This document shows, piece by piece, positions 33,144-41,022 of a DNA stretch of 47,314 nt. Source of the DNA: Acidimicrobiaceae bacterium (GTDB taxonomy: Bacteria > Actinomycetota > Acidimicrobiia > Acidimicrobiales > Aldehydirespiratoraceae). The notes beneath the pieces are model-generated. The model was not told where the DNA came from, ran no database searches, and worked only from the letters and a program-made list of their open reading frames with translations. Position 1 is the first letter of the stretch. Each line of letters begins with the position of its first letter. Both the position numbers and the translations under genes were made by a program. The stretch spans positions 1 to 47,314 of the forward strand of contig VXTM01000040.1 in NCBI GenBank assembly GCA_009837445.1, given 5' to 3'.

Positions 33144-34304
33144 ATGAGCACTCCCACGGTGCCTACGGGCGCGCGCCCGTCCCTGGTGGTGAACGCGTCG
33201 GTGATGGCCACCGTCTCCACCGTCCTGCCCGGGTTCCTGGTCGGAGCCCTGTCGGTGCAGATCAGCGCCGACATGGGCGTGTCGGAGGCGGTCTACGGGT
33301 GGGGTCTCGGATCGTTCTTCGCGGCGGCGACGATCGGGTCGATCATGCTGGGGAGGCTGGCGCAGAGGATCGGAGCCCTCAACCAGATGACGCTCGCGCT
33401 GGCACTGTCGGCTGCGGTGCAGGTCTCGCTGGCCGCCACCGCCCGCTCATTCGCGGCGGTGGTCGGATTCCTGGTCGTGGCCGGGCTGGCCAATGCAGCC
33501 AACCAGACCTCCATCAACCTGGCTCTGGCCCAGGCTCAGCTGCCACGACTCGGCCTGGCCGTCTCGATCAAGCAGTCCGGGATGCCCACAGCCACGCTGC
33601 TGGCCGGCTTCTCAGTGCCGGCGCTGGCGCTCACCGTGGGATGGCGCTGGGCCTACGTGGCTTGTGCCGTCTTCACGTTGGTGTCGCTGGCGGTGGTGCG
33701 GTCAGCGGTCGGCTCCTCCCATCCGTTGACCGTGACCAGGATGTCCGAGCCCGAATCCTCCTCGCGGGACCTCGCCTGGGCCGCGGTCGTGGGTGCCTTC
33801 CTGGCGTTCAGCGCGGGCTCGCTCATCGCATGGGGCGTCGGCTCGGGGGTGGACGCCGGGCTCGGCGAGGGCATGGCCGGACTCTTCCTGAGCATCGGAG
33901 CGGCCACCGGCATCACGATGCGGGTCTTGGGTGGCTGGATGTCGGACACGATGAGGGTCAAGCCTTTCCGGGTGGCAGGCATCAGCGCGCTGATGGGAGC
34001 AGTCGCCATTGCCGCGCTGGCGCTGCGCTCGCCCGGAACCCACATCGCGGCCATGCTGGTGGCCTTCGGCGCGGGCTGGCTCTGGCCGGTGTTCACCAAC
34101 TTCGGGGTCGTGCGGGCCAACCCCCGGGCGGCCGGGGCCGCCACCGGGGTCACTCAGATGGGCGTCTACGTCGGAGTGTTCGTGGCCCCCCTGGTGACCG
34201 GCTGGCTCATCGAGCACCACGGCTACCAGGCCATGTGGCTGGCGGTGGCGGTGTCGGCGGTCATCGGCGCGGTGGTGTCGATCCGCATCGCCGACAAGTT
34301 CTGA
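33144..34304 (+). CDS. MFS transporter (12 TM)
   Basis: 386-residue major facilitator with about 12 hydrophobic helices. Between helices 2 and 3 MLGRLAQRIGALNQM stands for the GxxxDRxGRR loop, with degenerate residues. The second half begins after a short charged stretch (RMSEPESSSRDLAW) and has GGWMSDTMRVKPFRV. ATG 33144 lies 2 bp after the thioesterase stop, so it is last in the operon. It may import an acid or export the end product released by the thioesterase. It converges with the metallo-hydrolase gene 7 bp away. Confidence 0.88.
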   Translation: MSTPTVPTGARPSLVVNASVMATVSTVLPGFLVGALSVQISADMGVSEAVYGWGLGSFFAAATIGSIMLGRLAQRIGALNQMTLALALSAAVQVSLAATARSFAAVVGFLVVAGLANAANQTSINLALAQAQLPRLGLAVSIKQSGMPTATLLAGFSVPALALTVGWRWAYVACAVFTLVSLAVVRSAVGSSHPLTVTRMSEPESSSRDLAWAAVVGAFLAFSAGSLIAWGVGSGVDAGLGEGMAGLFLSIGAATGITMRVLGGWMSDTMRVKPFRVAGISALMGAVAIAALALRSPGTHIAAMLVAFGAGWLWPVFTNFGVVRANPRAAGAATGVTQMGVYVGVFVAPLVTGWLIEHHGYQAMWLAVAVSAVIGAVVSIRIADKF

Positions 34305-34311
34305 GCTCGTT

Positions 34312-35628
34312 TCAAGCATGAACGGGAGGGAGACCGACTCCGGCAGCCGCGGCTGACTCGCGGGCCGCTGACTCGTAGATGGCCGCGGCCATGACCGACT
34401 GCTGCTCGGCCCGGCGCTGCCAGTAGACGTCGGTCCGGATCCCGTGCACCGTCGTGCTGTCCGGATCGGCGGCCGCGGCCAGGTCAATCAGGTGGCAGGC
34501 CACCGCCAGCTGCCCGGCGGCGGCCAGTGCCTCGGCCCGGCGGGCCAGCGTCAGCGCACCGCCGGCCAGGTCGGCCAGTTCCGAGGCCACTGCGGCCTGG
34601 CGGGCCGGCTTGAGGTTGCTGGGAGTGCCGTCGTACCAGCCGCCGTAGAGCCGCCAGACGTTGCGCACCACGAACTCGGGCTCGTCGTAGGTGGGAGCCA
34701 GGTACGGCCGGTGGATCCGCTCGCCGGCCAGGCGGGCCTCGGCCAGCACATCGTCGAGGCTGGCGCCCCGGTTCATGAGGTCGAGGGCGAGACCTGTGAG
34801 CTCCTCCAGCACGGCCGCGGTGTCGAGCAGCACCCGACGGATCCGCTCAGCCCCGCCGATGGGTAGCCCGTGTCCGGGCAGCAGCAGTTCGGGGCCGGCC
34901 GCTGCGATGTCGCGCAGCGCGACAGCCCACTCCAGCGGGTAGCGCTGGGCCTTGGCCGGGTTGCCGGCGTTGGGGAAGTGCCACAGCATCAGATCGCCGG
35001 TCACGGCCACGGCCCGCTCCGGTATCCATGCCCACAGGTGGTCGTCGGTTTCGGCCCGCACATGGCGCAGCTCGATCTCCAAGCCGCCGGCGTCGAGTTG
35101 CAGCCGGTCGTCGAAGGTCAGGTCCAGTTCGGGCACTCCGAAGGCCCAGCCGGCGGCCAGGTCCCAGTTGGGGACCCGTCCGAACTGCCGCTGGTTGACG
35201 GCCTGGTTGTAGCCGTCGGTCAGCCGGTAGCGAGCCTGCCGGGCTGGCAGCGACCGGTGGCCCACCAGCCGGGGCCGCGGCCCGGCCGCAGCCAGCCCGT
35301 CGATCAGCGCGCCCGCACCGCCGGCGTGGTCGCGGTGCCCGTGTGTGAGCACGACATGGCTCACGGGCGCGTGAGCCAGGCCCCGGACCCGCTCGGCCAC
35401 TCTCGGGCCGAGATCGGGGACACTGGAGTCGAACACGACCGCGGCCGAATCGGTCTCGATGACGTGCACGTGGGCGAACGATTCGATCATGGTGACGCCG
35501 TCGGCCAACCGGTGGTTGGCGCCCAGGCCGTCGCCGGGCAGTCCCAGACCGAAAGGCCTGCCGTCGGGCTCGAACATCACGTTGCCGTCGATGGCCGCGG
35601 CCGCCCTGTCGAGAATGTCGCTGGTCAT
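34312..35628 (-). CDS. Metallo-beta-lactamase-fold hydrolase, alkylsulfatase-like
   Basis: 438-residue protein. Binuclear zinc motif THGHRDHAGG (HxHxDH), then RAETDDHLWAW, VTGDLMLWHFPN and LLPGHGLPI give further ligands. The following FVVRNVWRLYGGWYDGTPSN is the alkyl sulfatase dimerisation domain of SdsA1-type enzymes. The C-terminal SCP2-like domain and an N-terminal signal peptide are missing, so it is shorter than secreted SdsA1 and probably cytosolic. CACTAT stands 6 nt before the ATG, suggesting its own leaderless transcript. Substrate may be an alkyl sulfate or another ester. Confidence 0.87.
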   Translation of the reverse strand: MTSDILDRAAAAIDGNVMFEPDGRPFGLGLPGDGLGANHRLADGVTMIESFAHVHVIETDSAAVVFDSSVPDLGPRVAERVRGLAHAPVSHVVLTHGHRDHAGGAGALIDGLAAAGPRPRLVGHRSLPARQARYRLTDGYNQAVNQRQFGRVPNWDLAAGWAFGVPELDLTFDDRLQLDAGGLEIELRHVRAETDDHLWAWIPERAVAVTGDLMLWHFPNAGNPAKAQRYPLEWAVALRDIAAAGPELLLPGHGLPIGGAERIRRVLLDTAAVLEELTGLALDLMNRGASLDDVLAEARLAGERIHRPYLAPTYDEPEFVVRNVWRLYGGWYDGTPSNLKPARQAAVASELADLAGGALTLARRAEALAAAGQLAVACHLIDLAAAADPDSTTVHGIRTDVYWQRRAEQQSVMAAAIYESAARESAAAAGVGLPPVHA

Positions 35629-35647
35629 TCCCCCATAGTGCTCGGCC

Positions 35648-37204
35648 TCAGGCCGCGGCGCTGGCGCGTTTCTCGGTGAAGTGACCGGCCAGCAGCATCA
35701 CAGCCACCAGCGCCGAGACCACGCCCGAGACTGCCATCGTCTGGGCGAAGGCGGTGGCGAAGGCCTGTGAAGTCTCGGTGATGGTCGCTTGAGCAGCGGC
35801 CTCGCCGAGCACCCCGGCCCGGGACAGCCCGTAGGCGGCCTCAATGGCCGCCCCCATCGACTCGCCGGCCGCGTCGGCCACCTCGGGCGGCAGGATGTCG
35901 ACGTTCACGGTGCTGCGGTAGATCGAGGTGGAAAGCGCACCCAGTGTGGCGATCCCCAGCGCGGCGCCGAGCTCGCGGGCGGTGTCGTTGACGGCCGAGC
36001 CGATACCGGCCTTCTCGTAGGGGGTGGCCGCCATGATGTCGTTGGTGGCCGGGGTCATGGCCAGAGCCAGGCCCGCGCCGGCCAGCACCAGCGGACCCAG
36101 CAGGAACCAGTAGCTGGTCTCGGTGTCGACCATGGCCAACGGCAGGAAGGTCACGGCCAGCACGGCGAAGCCGAGGGACATGATCCGGCGCGACCCGAAC
36201 CGCTTCGCCAGCGGGGCCGTGAACGGGGAGACCACCATCGACGCGATCGCCTCGGGCATGGTGGCCAGACCGGCCTCGAGTGCGCTGTATCCCAGCGAGA
36301 ACTGCACGTACAGCGCCAGCAGGAACCAGAACCCGATCATCACCACGAAGGTCATGGAGACGACCGCGGAGCCGACGCTGAAGCGCCGGTCGCTGAACAG
36401 CTCGAGCGGCAGCATCGGGTGGCGGGCCCTCTGCTGCCACCTCAGCAGGATCGCGCCGAACACGACCGCGATGGCGAAGGCGGCCAGCACCGGCACCGAC
36501 GTCCAGCCCTGCTCGGGCCCCTCGATGATGCCGTAGATCAGCGCGGTCACGGCCACGATCGAGAGCCCTGCACCGGCCGGGTCGAGGTGGCGGGGCCGCT
36601 CGTCGCGGGATCGGGGCAGCCACACCGCCATCACGATCATCACCACGGCCACCACCGGGACGTTGTAGAGGAATCCGGCCTCCCAGCCCCACGACGGCAC
36701 GATCCACCACCCGGTGACGAACAGGCCGGTCAGGGCGGGGCCGATGGCGGCGCCCCCTCCGGCGAACCCCGACCAGATCGCGATGGCGGTCGGCCTCTCC
36801 GGCGGCGGGAAGATCTCGATCAGCAGCGACAGGGTGGCCGGCATCACGAAGGCGGCCGCGACCCCCATCGCTCCCCGGGAGACCAGGATCACCTCGGCCG
36901 AGTCGGCCAGGCCTCCGAGGAGTGCGCCCAGACCGAACACGAGCAAACCCCACATGAGGGCGCCCTTGCGGCCGTAGCGGTCGCCGATGGCTCCGCCGGT
37001 CATCAGCAGCCCGCCGAAAGCCAGAGCGTAGGTGTTCACGATCCACTGCAACTGCGGCCCGGTGACGCCCACGTCGCGTTGCAGGGTGGCCAGGGCCACG
37101 TTCAGGCCCGAGACCGACATCACCACCAGCACCAGGGTCAAGCTCAGGACGCCTAGAAGGAACCAGCGCCGGGCGTGCACGTCCGGCCGTTCCCACAGAT
37201 TCAC
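35648..37204 (-). CDS. MFS drug:H+ antiporter-2-type exporter (14 TM)
   Basis: 518-residue DHA2-family (EmrB/QacA-like) transporter with about 14 helices. Seen: LNVALATLQRDVGVTGPQLQW in the first loop, GGAIGDRYGRKGALMWGLLV (motif A), and SGFAGGGAAIGPALTGLFV (motif C-like). GTG 37204 follows TAGCGT by 6 nt, fitting a leaderless start; the previous gene ends 69 bp upstream. Probably efflux of hydrophobic compounds. No TetR-type regulator gene is beside it. Confidence 0.9.
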   Translation of the reverse strand: MNLWERPDVHARRWFLLGVLSLTLVLVVMSVSGLNVALATLQRDVGVTGPQLQWIVNTYALAFGGLLMTGGAIGDRYGRKGALMWGLLVFGLGALLGGLADSAEVILVSRGAMGVAAAFVMPATLSLLIEIFPPPERPTAIAIWSGFAGGGAAIGPALTGLFVTGWWIVPSWGWEAGFLYNVPVVAVVMIVMAVWLPRSRDERPRHLDPAGAGLSIVAVTALIYGIIEGPEQGWTSVPVLAAFAIAVVFGAILLRWQQRARHPMLPLELFSDRRFSVGSAVVSMTFVVMIGFWFLLALYVQFSLGYSALEAGLATMPEAIASMVVSPFTAPLAKRFGSRRIMSLGFAVLAVTFLPLAMVDTETSYWFLLGPLVLAGAGLALAMTPATNDIMAATPYEKAGIGSAVNDTARELGAALGIATLGALSTSIYRSTVNVDILPPEVADAAGESMGAAIEAAYGLSRAGVLGEAAAQATITETSQAFATAFAQTMAVSGVVSALVAVMLLAGHFTEKRASAAA

Positions 37205-37273
37205 GTGTTCACGCTAGGGGTTGTGCGGGCGGGCATCCCTATCCGGCCGGTATGGCTGGGGCGCCAGGTTCGC

Positions 37274-38386
37274 TCAGCCTTCGAGGGTGTAGACGGCGAC
37301 CGGTTCACCCAGGGCGGCCTCGTCGGGGTGGGCTCCGATGCCGGGCTCGTCCGGCGCGGTGGCCCAGCCACCTACGTTGACCACGCCGCCCTCGACCGGG
37401 TTGCGGGTCAAGCGGTCGAAGCACAGCCAGGTGGCCCGCCGGATCGGCTCCGGAGTGGCCTGGGCCAGGTGCACGGCCGCCGTGGCCTGCAAAGACGTGC
37501 CCCCGGTGTCCTCGATGTTCATCTGTATGCCGGCCTCGGTGCATAGGTCGCGGAGCCGGCGGGCGACGGTCAGACCGCCAACCCGGCACAGCTTCAGCCC
37601 GATCACCTCGCAGGCGTCGGTCTCGATGATGCGCAGCATGTCCCTCAGGGTGTGCAGCGACTCGTCCACCGCGAGGGGTTGGCTCACCAGGCGACGCACC
37701 TGCAGATGCTGGTCGAGGTCGTTGCAGGGCTGCTCGATCACTCGTCGCAGGTCGCTGGTGGCGTTGAGAGCGGCGACCGCCTCGGCGGGCAGCCACCCCC
37801 GGTTGGCGTCGAAGGTGAGCTCCTCGCCGCGGGCCATCTCAGCGTCGACGGCCCGCATCCTCTCGATGTCGCCGGTGGGATCGCCGCCGACCTTGACGGA
37901 GTGGAATGAGTACCCCTGCTCGCGCACGATGTCGATCTCGGTCATGATCTCGCTCACCGATCCCGACGGGACCGACGTATGAAGCCGCACACGGCCCTCG
38001 GTCCGACCGCCGAGCATGTCGCACAGCGGCAGGCCGGCTGCCTTGGACGCGAGGTCCCAGCAGGCCATGTCCAGGGGCGACTTGGCGTAGGGATGTCCGG
38101 GCATGGCCCGCTCCATGGCTCGGTAGACCACCTCGATCCGGCGGGGATCGAGTCCCAGCACCACCGGAGCCAGCTCCTCAACTCCGGCCCGCACGCCGCG
38201 GGCGAACGCCGGCAGGTAGGTCGAGCCCCAGGGACAGCCCTCGCCCCAGCCGACCAGGCCCTCGTCGGTGTCGAGACGAACGATGGTGGAATCGAGCCGC
38301 TCGAAATGGAAGCGCCCGCCGGTGAGCGAGTACGGGCGGGCCATGGGCAGGTCCACGGCCCAGACGGTGATGCCGGTGATCTTCAC
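37274..38386 (-). CDS. Mandelate racemase/muconate lactonizing family enzyme
   Basis: 370-residue enolase-superfamily enzyme. N-terminal cap MKITGITVWAVDLPMARPY; barrel motifs FHSVKVGGDPTGDIERM (base lysine), LTFDANRGW, RVIEQPC and LAVDESLH (three Mg ligands), GLKLCRVGG (second lysine), NIEDTGGTSL. The first lysine of the KxK pair is replaced. The VKVGGDP and IEQPC signatures resemble cis-3-hydroxyproline dehydratase or hydroxyproline-betaine epimerase-like members; that subgroup call is from memory. GTG 38386, with GGAG before it, lies 25 bp after the crotonase stop. Confidence 0.87.
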   Translation of the reverse strand: MKITGITVWAVDLPMARPYSLTGGRFHFERLDSTIVRLDTDEGLVGWGEGCPWGSTYLPAFARGVRAGVEELAPVVLGLDPRRIEVVYRAMERAMPGHPYAKSPLDMACWDLASKAAGLPLCDMLGGRTEGRVRLHTSVPSGSVSEIMTEIDIVREQGYSFHSVKVGGDPTGDIERMRAVDAEMARGEELTFDANRGWLPAEAVAALNATSDLRRVIEQPCNDLDQHLQVRRLVSQPLAVDESLHTLRDMLRIIETDACEVIGLKLCRVGGLTVARRLRDLCTEAGIQMNIEDTGGTSLQATAAVHLAQATPEPIRRATWLCFDRLTRNPVEGGVVNVGGWATAPDEPGIGAHPDEAALGEPVAVYTLEG

Positions 38387-38411
38387 GCCGGTACTCCGCC
38401 CCTGAGTCCTC

Positions 38412-39251
38412 TCAGGACTGGGACTTCTTCATATCGGTCAGGCCGGTGAGGATCGGGTAGCCGCCGACGGACAGGGCGTTGCCATGGCCGGTCTGGTGGA
38501 TGTCGAACACCGCCTGAAGCGCCGAGTAGAAGCCCTGTATGTCCATGGTCCGGTTGACGGCCCGCTTGGACTGGGCCAGGGCGAAGGGATGCATCTGGGC
38601 GATCTCGTGGGCCAGGGCCATGGTCTCGGAGTGGAGCTCGTCGAGGGGCACGACCCGGTTGACCATTCCGGCCGCCTCGGCCTCGGTTGCGTCGATCCGG
38701 CGGGCGGTGAACAGCATCTCCTTGGCCTTGCGGGGCCCGAGCTCCCAGGTGTGGCCGTGGTACTCCACCCCGCCGATGCCCATGCGGGCCACCGGATCGG
38801 AGAACATCGCGTTGTCGGCGGCGATTATCAGGTCGCAGGGCCAGCACAGCATCAACCCGCCGGCGATGCACTGGCCCTGCACCGCCGCGATGGTGGGCTT
38901 GGGGATGTCGCGCCAGCGGCGGCTGTAGCCGAGGTAGTGGATCGTCTCCCACTCGTAGATGGCTTCCAGGCCCCGCTCCTTCCAGTCCACGAAGCTGCCC
39001 TTGGCCGGGCCGCCCTCACCGGCCGCGGCCTTCTCCAGGGCCTCGTCGGAGCCCGAGAGGTCGTGGCCGGCGCAGAAGTGCTTGCCGATGGAGCGCAGCA
39101 CGATCACCCGCACCTCGCTGTCGTCGGCGGCCCGGGTGAAGCACTCGTCCATCTCGTTGAGGGTGAGCCCGCTGACCGCGTTGGCCTTGTCGGGCCGGTT
39201 CAGGGTGATCACCGCCACCGGGCCGTCGGTCTCGTAGAGCATGTGCTGCAT
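38412..39251 (-). CDS. Crotonase (enoyl-CoA hydratase/isomerase family) lacking both catalytic glutamates
   Basis: 279-residue crotonase-fold protein. Start VAVITLNRPDKANAVSG, first oxyanion-hole region GKHFCAGHDLSG (about residues 56-67), second QGQCIAGGLMLCWPCDLIIA. At the two positions of the ECH catalytic glutamates it has Met (GGLML for GGCEL) and Val (FSDPV for FGxPE), so ordinary hydratase chemistry is doubtful. An insertion EKAAAGEGGPAKGSF lies after the first hole. AAGGAG is about 10 nt before ATG 39251. It follows the aldolase gene by 36 bp. Confidence 0.88.
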   Translation of the reverse strand: MQHMLYETDGPVAVITLNRPDKANAVSGLTLNEMDECFTRAADDSEVRVIVLRSIGKHFCAGHDLSGSDEALEKAAAGEGGPAKGSFVDWKERGLEAIYEWETIHYLGYSRRWRDIPKPTIAAVQGQCIAGGLMLCWPCDLIIAADNAMFSDPVARMGIGGVEYHGHTWELGPRKAKEMLFTARRIDATEAEAAGMVNRVVPLDELHSETMALAHEIAQMHPFALAQSKRAVNRTMDIQGFYSALQAVFDIHQTGHGNALSVGGYPILTGLTDMKKSQS

Positions 39252-39271
39252 ATCGGTGGTCTCCTTCGGGC

Positions 39272-39299
39272 GTTACCAGGTGCTCGGTTACCAGGTGCT
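39272..39299. repeat. 13-bp tandem direct repeat at 3' end of aldolase gene
   Basis: GTTACCAGGTGCT occurs twice (39272-39284 and 39287-39299) separated by CG, a 15-bp tandem unit. The right copy encodes the last residues and stop of the class II aldolase (Ser-Thr-Trp-stop on the minus strand); the left copy repeats this in the spacer. It looks like a small slippage duplication. Confidence 0.7.
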
Positions 39300-39950
39300 G
39301 CGGATGTAGGCGTACACGCCGGCGAAGTCCTTGGCGGTCTTGGCGGGCAGCGGCTGTACGCCACCCAGGATCTGCGCTCCGAACATGATCTTGGCGGTGT
39401 GCTCCACCACCAGGGCGGTGTGCAGGGCGTCGGCCGGCGACTTGCCCACGCACAGCAGGCCATGGTTGGCCATGAGCACCGCACCCCGGTCGTCGAGATG
39501 GCGCACCACCTCGTCGGCCAGCTCCTGGGTGCCGGTGACGGCGTAGTCGGCTACCGGCACATCGCCGCCCACGTACACGATGACCTCCTCGATGCTCGCC
39601 GGGATGGGTCGGTGGGCCACCGCGAACATCGATGCGTGGGGTGCATGGCAGTGCACCACCCCGCCGACCTCGGCGAAGGCGTTGTAGCAGGCCAGGTGCA
39701 TGGCCTTCTCGGTGGACGGCTGGCCCGATCCGCCCAGATGCTCGCCGCCGATGCTGAGAACCGCGAGGTTGTCGGGGGTGACATCGGCGTAGGGAGTGGA
39801 CGAGGGAGTCAGGCAGATGGCGCCGTCACCCCGGCGGCCCGAGACGTTGCCGGCCGTTCCCACGGTGAGGCCGGCCCGCTCCATCTCCTGGGCCGCGTCC
39901 ACCACCTGCTGGTAAATGGGATCGCTGGCGGCGTTGCTGGGGCCGGTCAC
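39288..39950 (-). CDS. Class II aldolase/adducin family protein
   Basis: 220-residue zinc-dependent aldolase-fold enzyme. Seen: GTAGNVSGRRGDGAICLTPS, acidic residue in PSTEKAMHLACY, zinc ligands in HCHAPHASMFA, ANHGLLCVG and the later VEHTAKIMFG. Resembles L-fuculose-phosphate aldolase. GTG 39950 overlaps the dehydrogenase stop by 4 bp (GTGA), so the start is well supported even though the frame is open far upstream. With the dehydrogenase and the divergent FGGY kinase it makes a plausible sugar or sugar-acid route giving a C2/C3 fragment. Confidence 0.9.
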   Translation of the reverse strand: MTGPSNAASDPIYQQVVDAAQEMERAGLTVGTAGNVSGRRGDGAICLTPSSTPYADVTPDNLAVLSIGGEHLGGSGQPSTEKAMHLACYNAFAEVGGVVHCHAPHASMFAVAHRPIPASIEEVIVYVGGDVPVADYAVTGTQELADEVVRHLDDRGAVLMANHGLLCVGKSPADALHTALVVEHTAKIMFGAQILGGVQPLPAKTAKDFAGVYAYIRSTW

Positions 39951-40918
39951 TCCAGTACCTCCGGGTTGGCGCAATGCACGGGCCGCTCGCCGGCCAGGAC
40001 GGCCTTGATGTCGGCCACCACCATGGCCGCCTGGTTGCTCTCGACATCGTAGGTGGCCCCGCCGATGTGGGGCGTGAGCACCACGTTGTCCATGGCGGTG
40101 AGCGGATGGTCGGTGGGCAGGATCTCGCCCTCGAAATGGTCGAGGCCGGCCCCGCCCAGGTGTCCCGATTCCAGGGTCGCCACCAGGGCGTCGGTGTCGT
40201 GCAGGGTGGCCCGAGCCGTGTTGAGGTAGATCGCGCCCGGCCTCATCGCCGCGAACTGTCCGGCACCCATCATCCGGGCTGTCTCGGGTGTGACCGCGGC
40301 GTGCATCGAGACCACATCGGACGCGGCCAGCAGGTCGTAGAGGCTGTGAGTGGCGTCGGCGGCGTAGGGGTCGGACGCGATCACGGTCATGCCCAGCCCC
40401 TCCAGGCGCCACTTGGCGGCCCGGGCCACCGCGCCGAAACCGACCAGACCGGCGGTCCGTCCGGCCACCTGCCAGGCCCGGTAGCGCTGGTAGGGGAGGG
40501 TCTCGCCGAACATGGTGCCGGCCCGCACGTCGCGGTCGCCGGCCACCACGAACCGGTTGACCGCCATCAGCAGGGCCACCGTCATCTCGGCCACCGCGTC
40601 GGCATTCCGCCCCGGTGTGCGCAGCACCGGTATCCCCGCGGCGGTGGCCCCGTCGACGTCCACGTTGCTGGGCCGGGCCCGGGTGCATCCGATGGCGATC
40701 AGCGGCAGCTCCAGCACCGGGCCCTTGCACGAGTCGGCCTCGCACACGACGATGTCGGCCCGTTCGGAGCGGATCTTGTCGGCGAAGTCCGCGGATCGGT
40801 AGAGCTTGATGGGGACATGCTCGATCCAGGGCTCGAACACGACGTCGGCGATGTCGCGCAGTTCTTCGAGGGCACTGCCCCGCAGCGGCGCGGTGACCAG
40901 CGCTCGCGGCCGACCCAT
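39947..40918 (-). CDS. D-isomer-specific 2-hydroxyacid dehydrogenase (NAD-dependent)
   Basis: 323-residue oxidoreductase of the phosphoglycerate dehydrogenase family. Rossmann motif GLVGFGAVARAAKWRL (about residues 150-165), catalytic Arg in YLNTARATL, Glu region GAGLDHFEGE, and catalytic His in LTPHIGGATYD. No ACT or other regulatory domain. TAGCGT lies 6 nt before ATG 40918, suggesting a leaderless mRNA. First gene of a minus-strand operon with the aldolase, crotonase and enolase-superfamily genes. Confidence 0.9.
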   Translation of the reverse strand: MGRPRALVTAPLRGSALEELRDIADVVFEPWIEHVPIKLYRSADFADKIRSERADIVVCEADSCKGPVLELPLIAIGCTRARPSNVDVDGATAAGIPVLRTPGRNADAVAEMTVALLMAVNRFVVAGDRDVRAGTMFGETLPYQRYRAWQVAGRTAGLVGFGAVARAAKWRLEGLGMTVIASDPYAADATHSLYDLLAASDVVSMHAAVTPETARMMGAGQFAAMRPGAIYLNTARATLHDTDALVATLESGHLGGAGLDHFEGEILPTDHPLTAMDNVVLTPHIGGATYDVESNQAAMVVADIKAVLAGERPVHCANPEVLE

Positions 40919-41022
40919 GAGCCGACGCTACCGCCCGCGTCCGGTGATCAGCCCGTGCGGTGGCGTAGCTCCGCCCGTGTCGGCGTAGCTTCCTGTTAGC
41001 GCATCGGTATCTGGGAGAGCGC
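40919..41022. promoter_or_regulatory. Divergent promoter region with tandem operator-like repeats
   Basis: 104-bp spacer between the dehydrogenase operon (minus) and FGGY kinase (plus). It contains the minus-strand box TAGCGT (40930-40925). Two abutting direct repeats occupy 40951-40972 and 40973-40993; each has GCCCGTG followed by GGCGTAGCT. GGGAGAG precedes the kinase ATG. The repeats could bind one regulator controlling both directions; no regulator gene is adjacent. Confidence 0.45.

Noticed and set aside
38404..38419. CCTGAG-TCCT-CTCAGG palindrome at the crotonase stop
   Set aside because: Short arms in a 25-bp intercistronic gap within an apparent operon; a chance palindrome is as likely.
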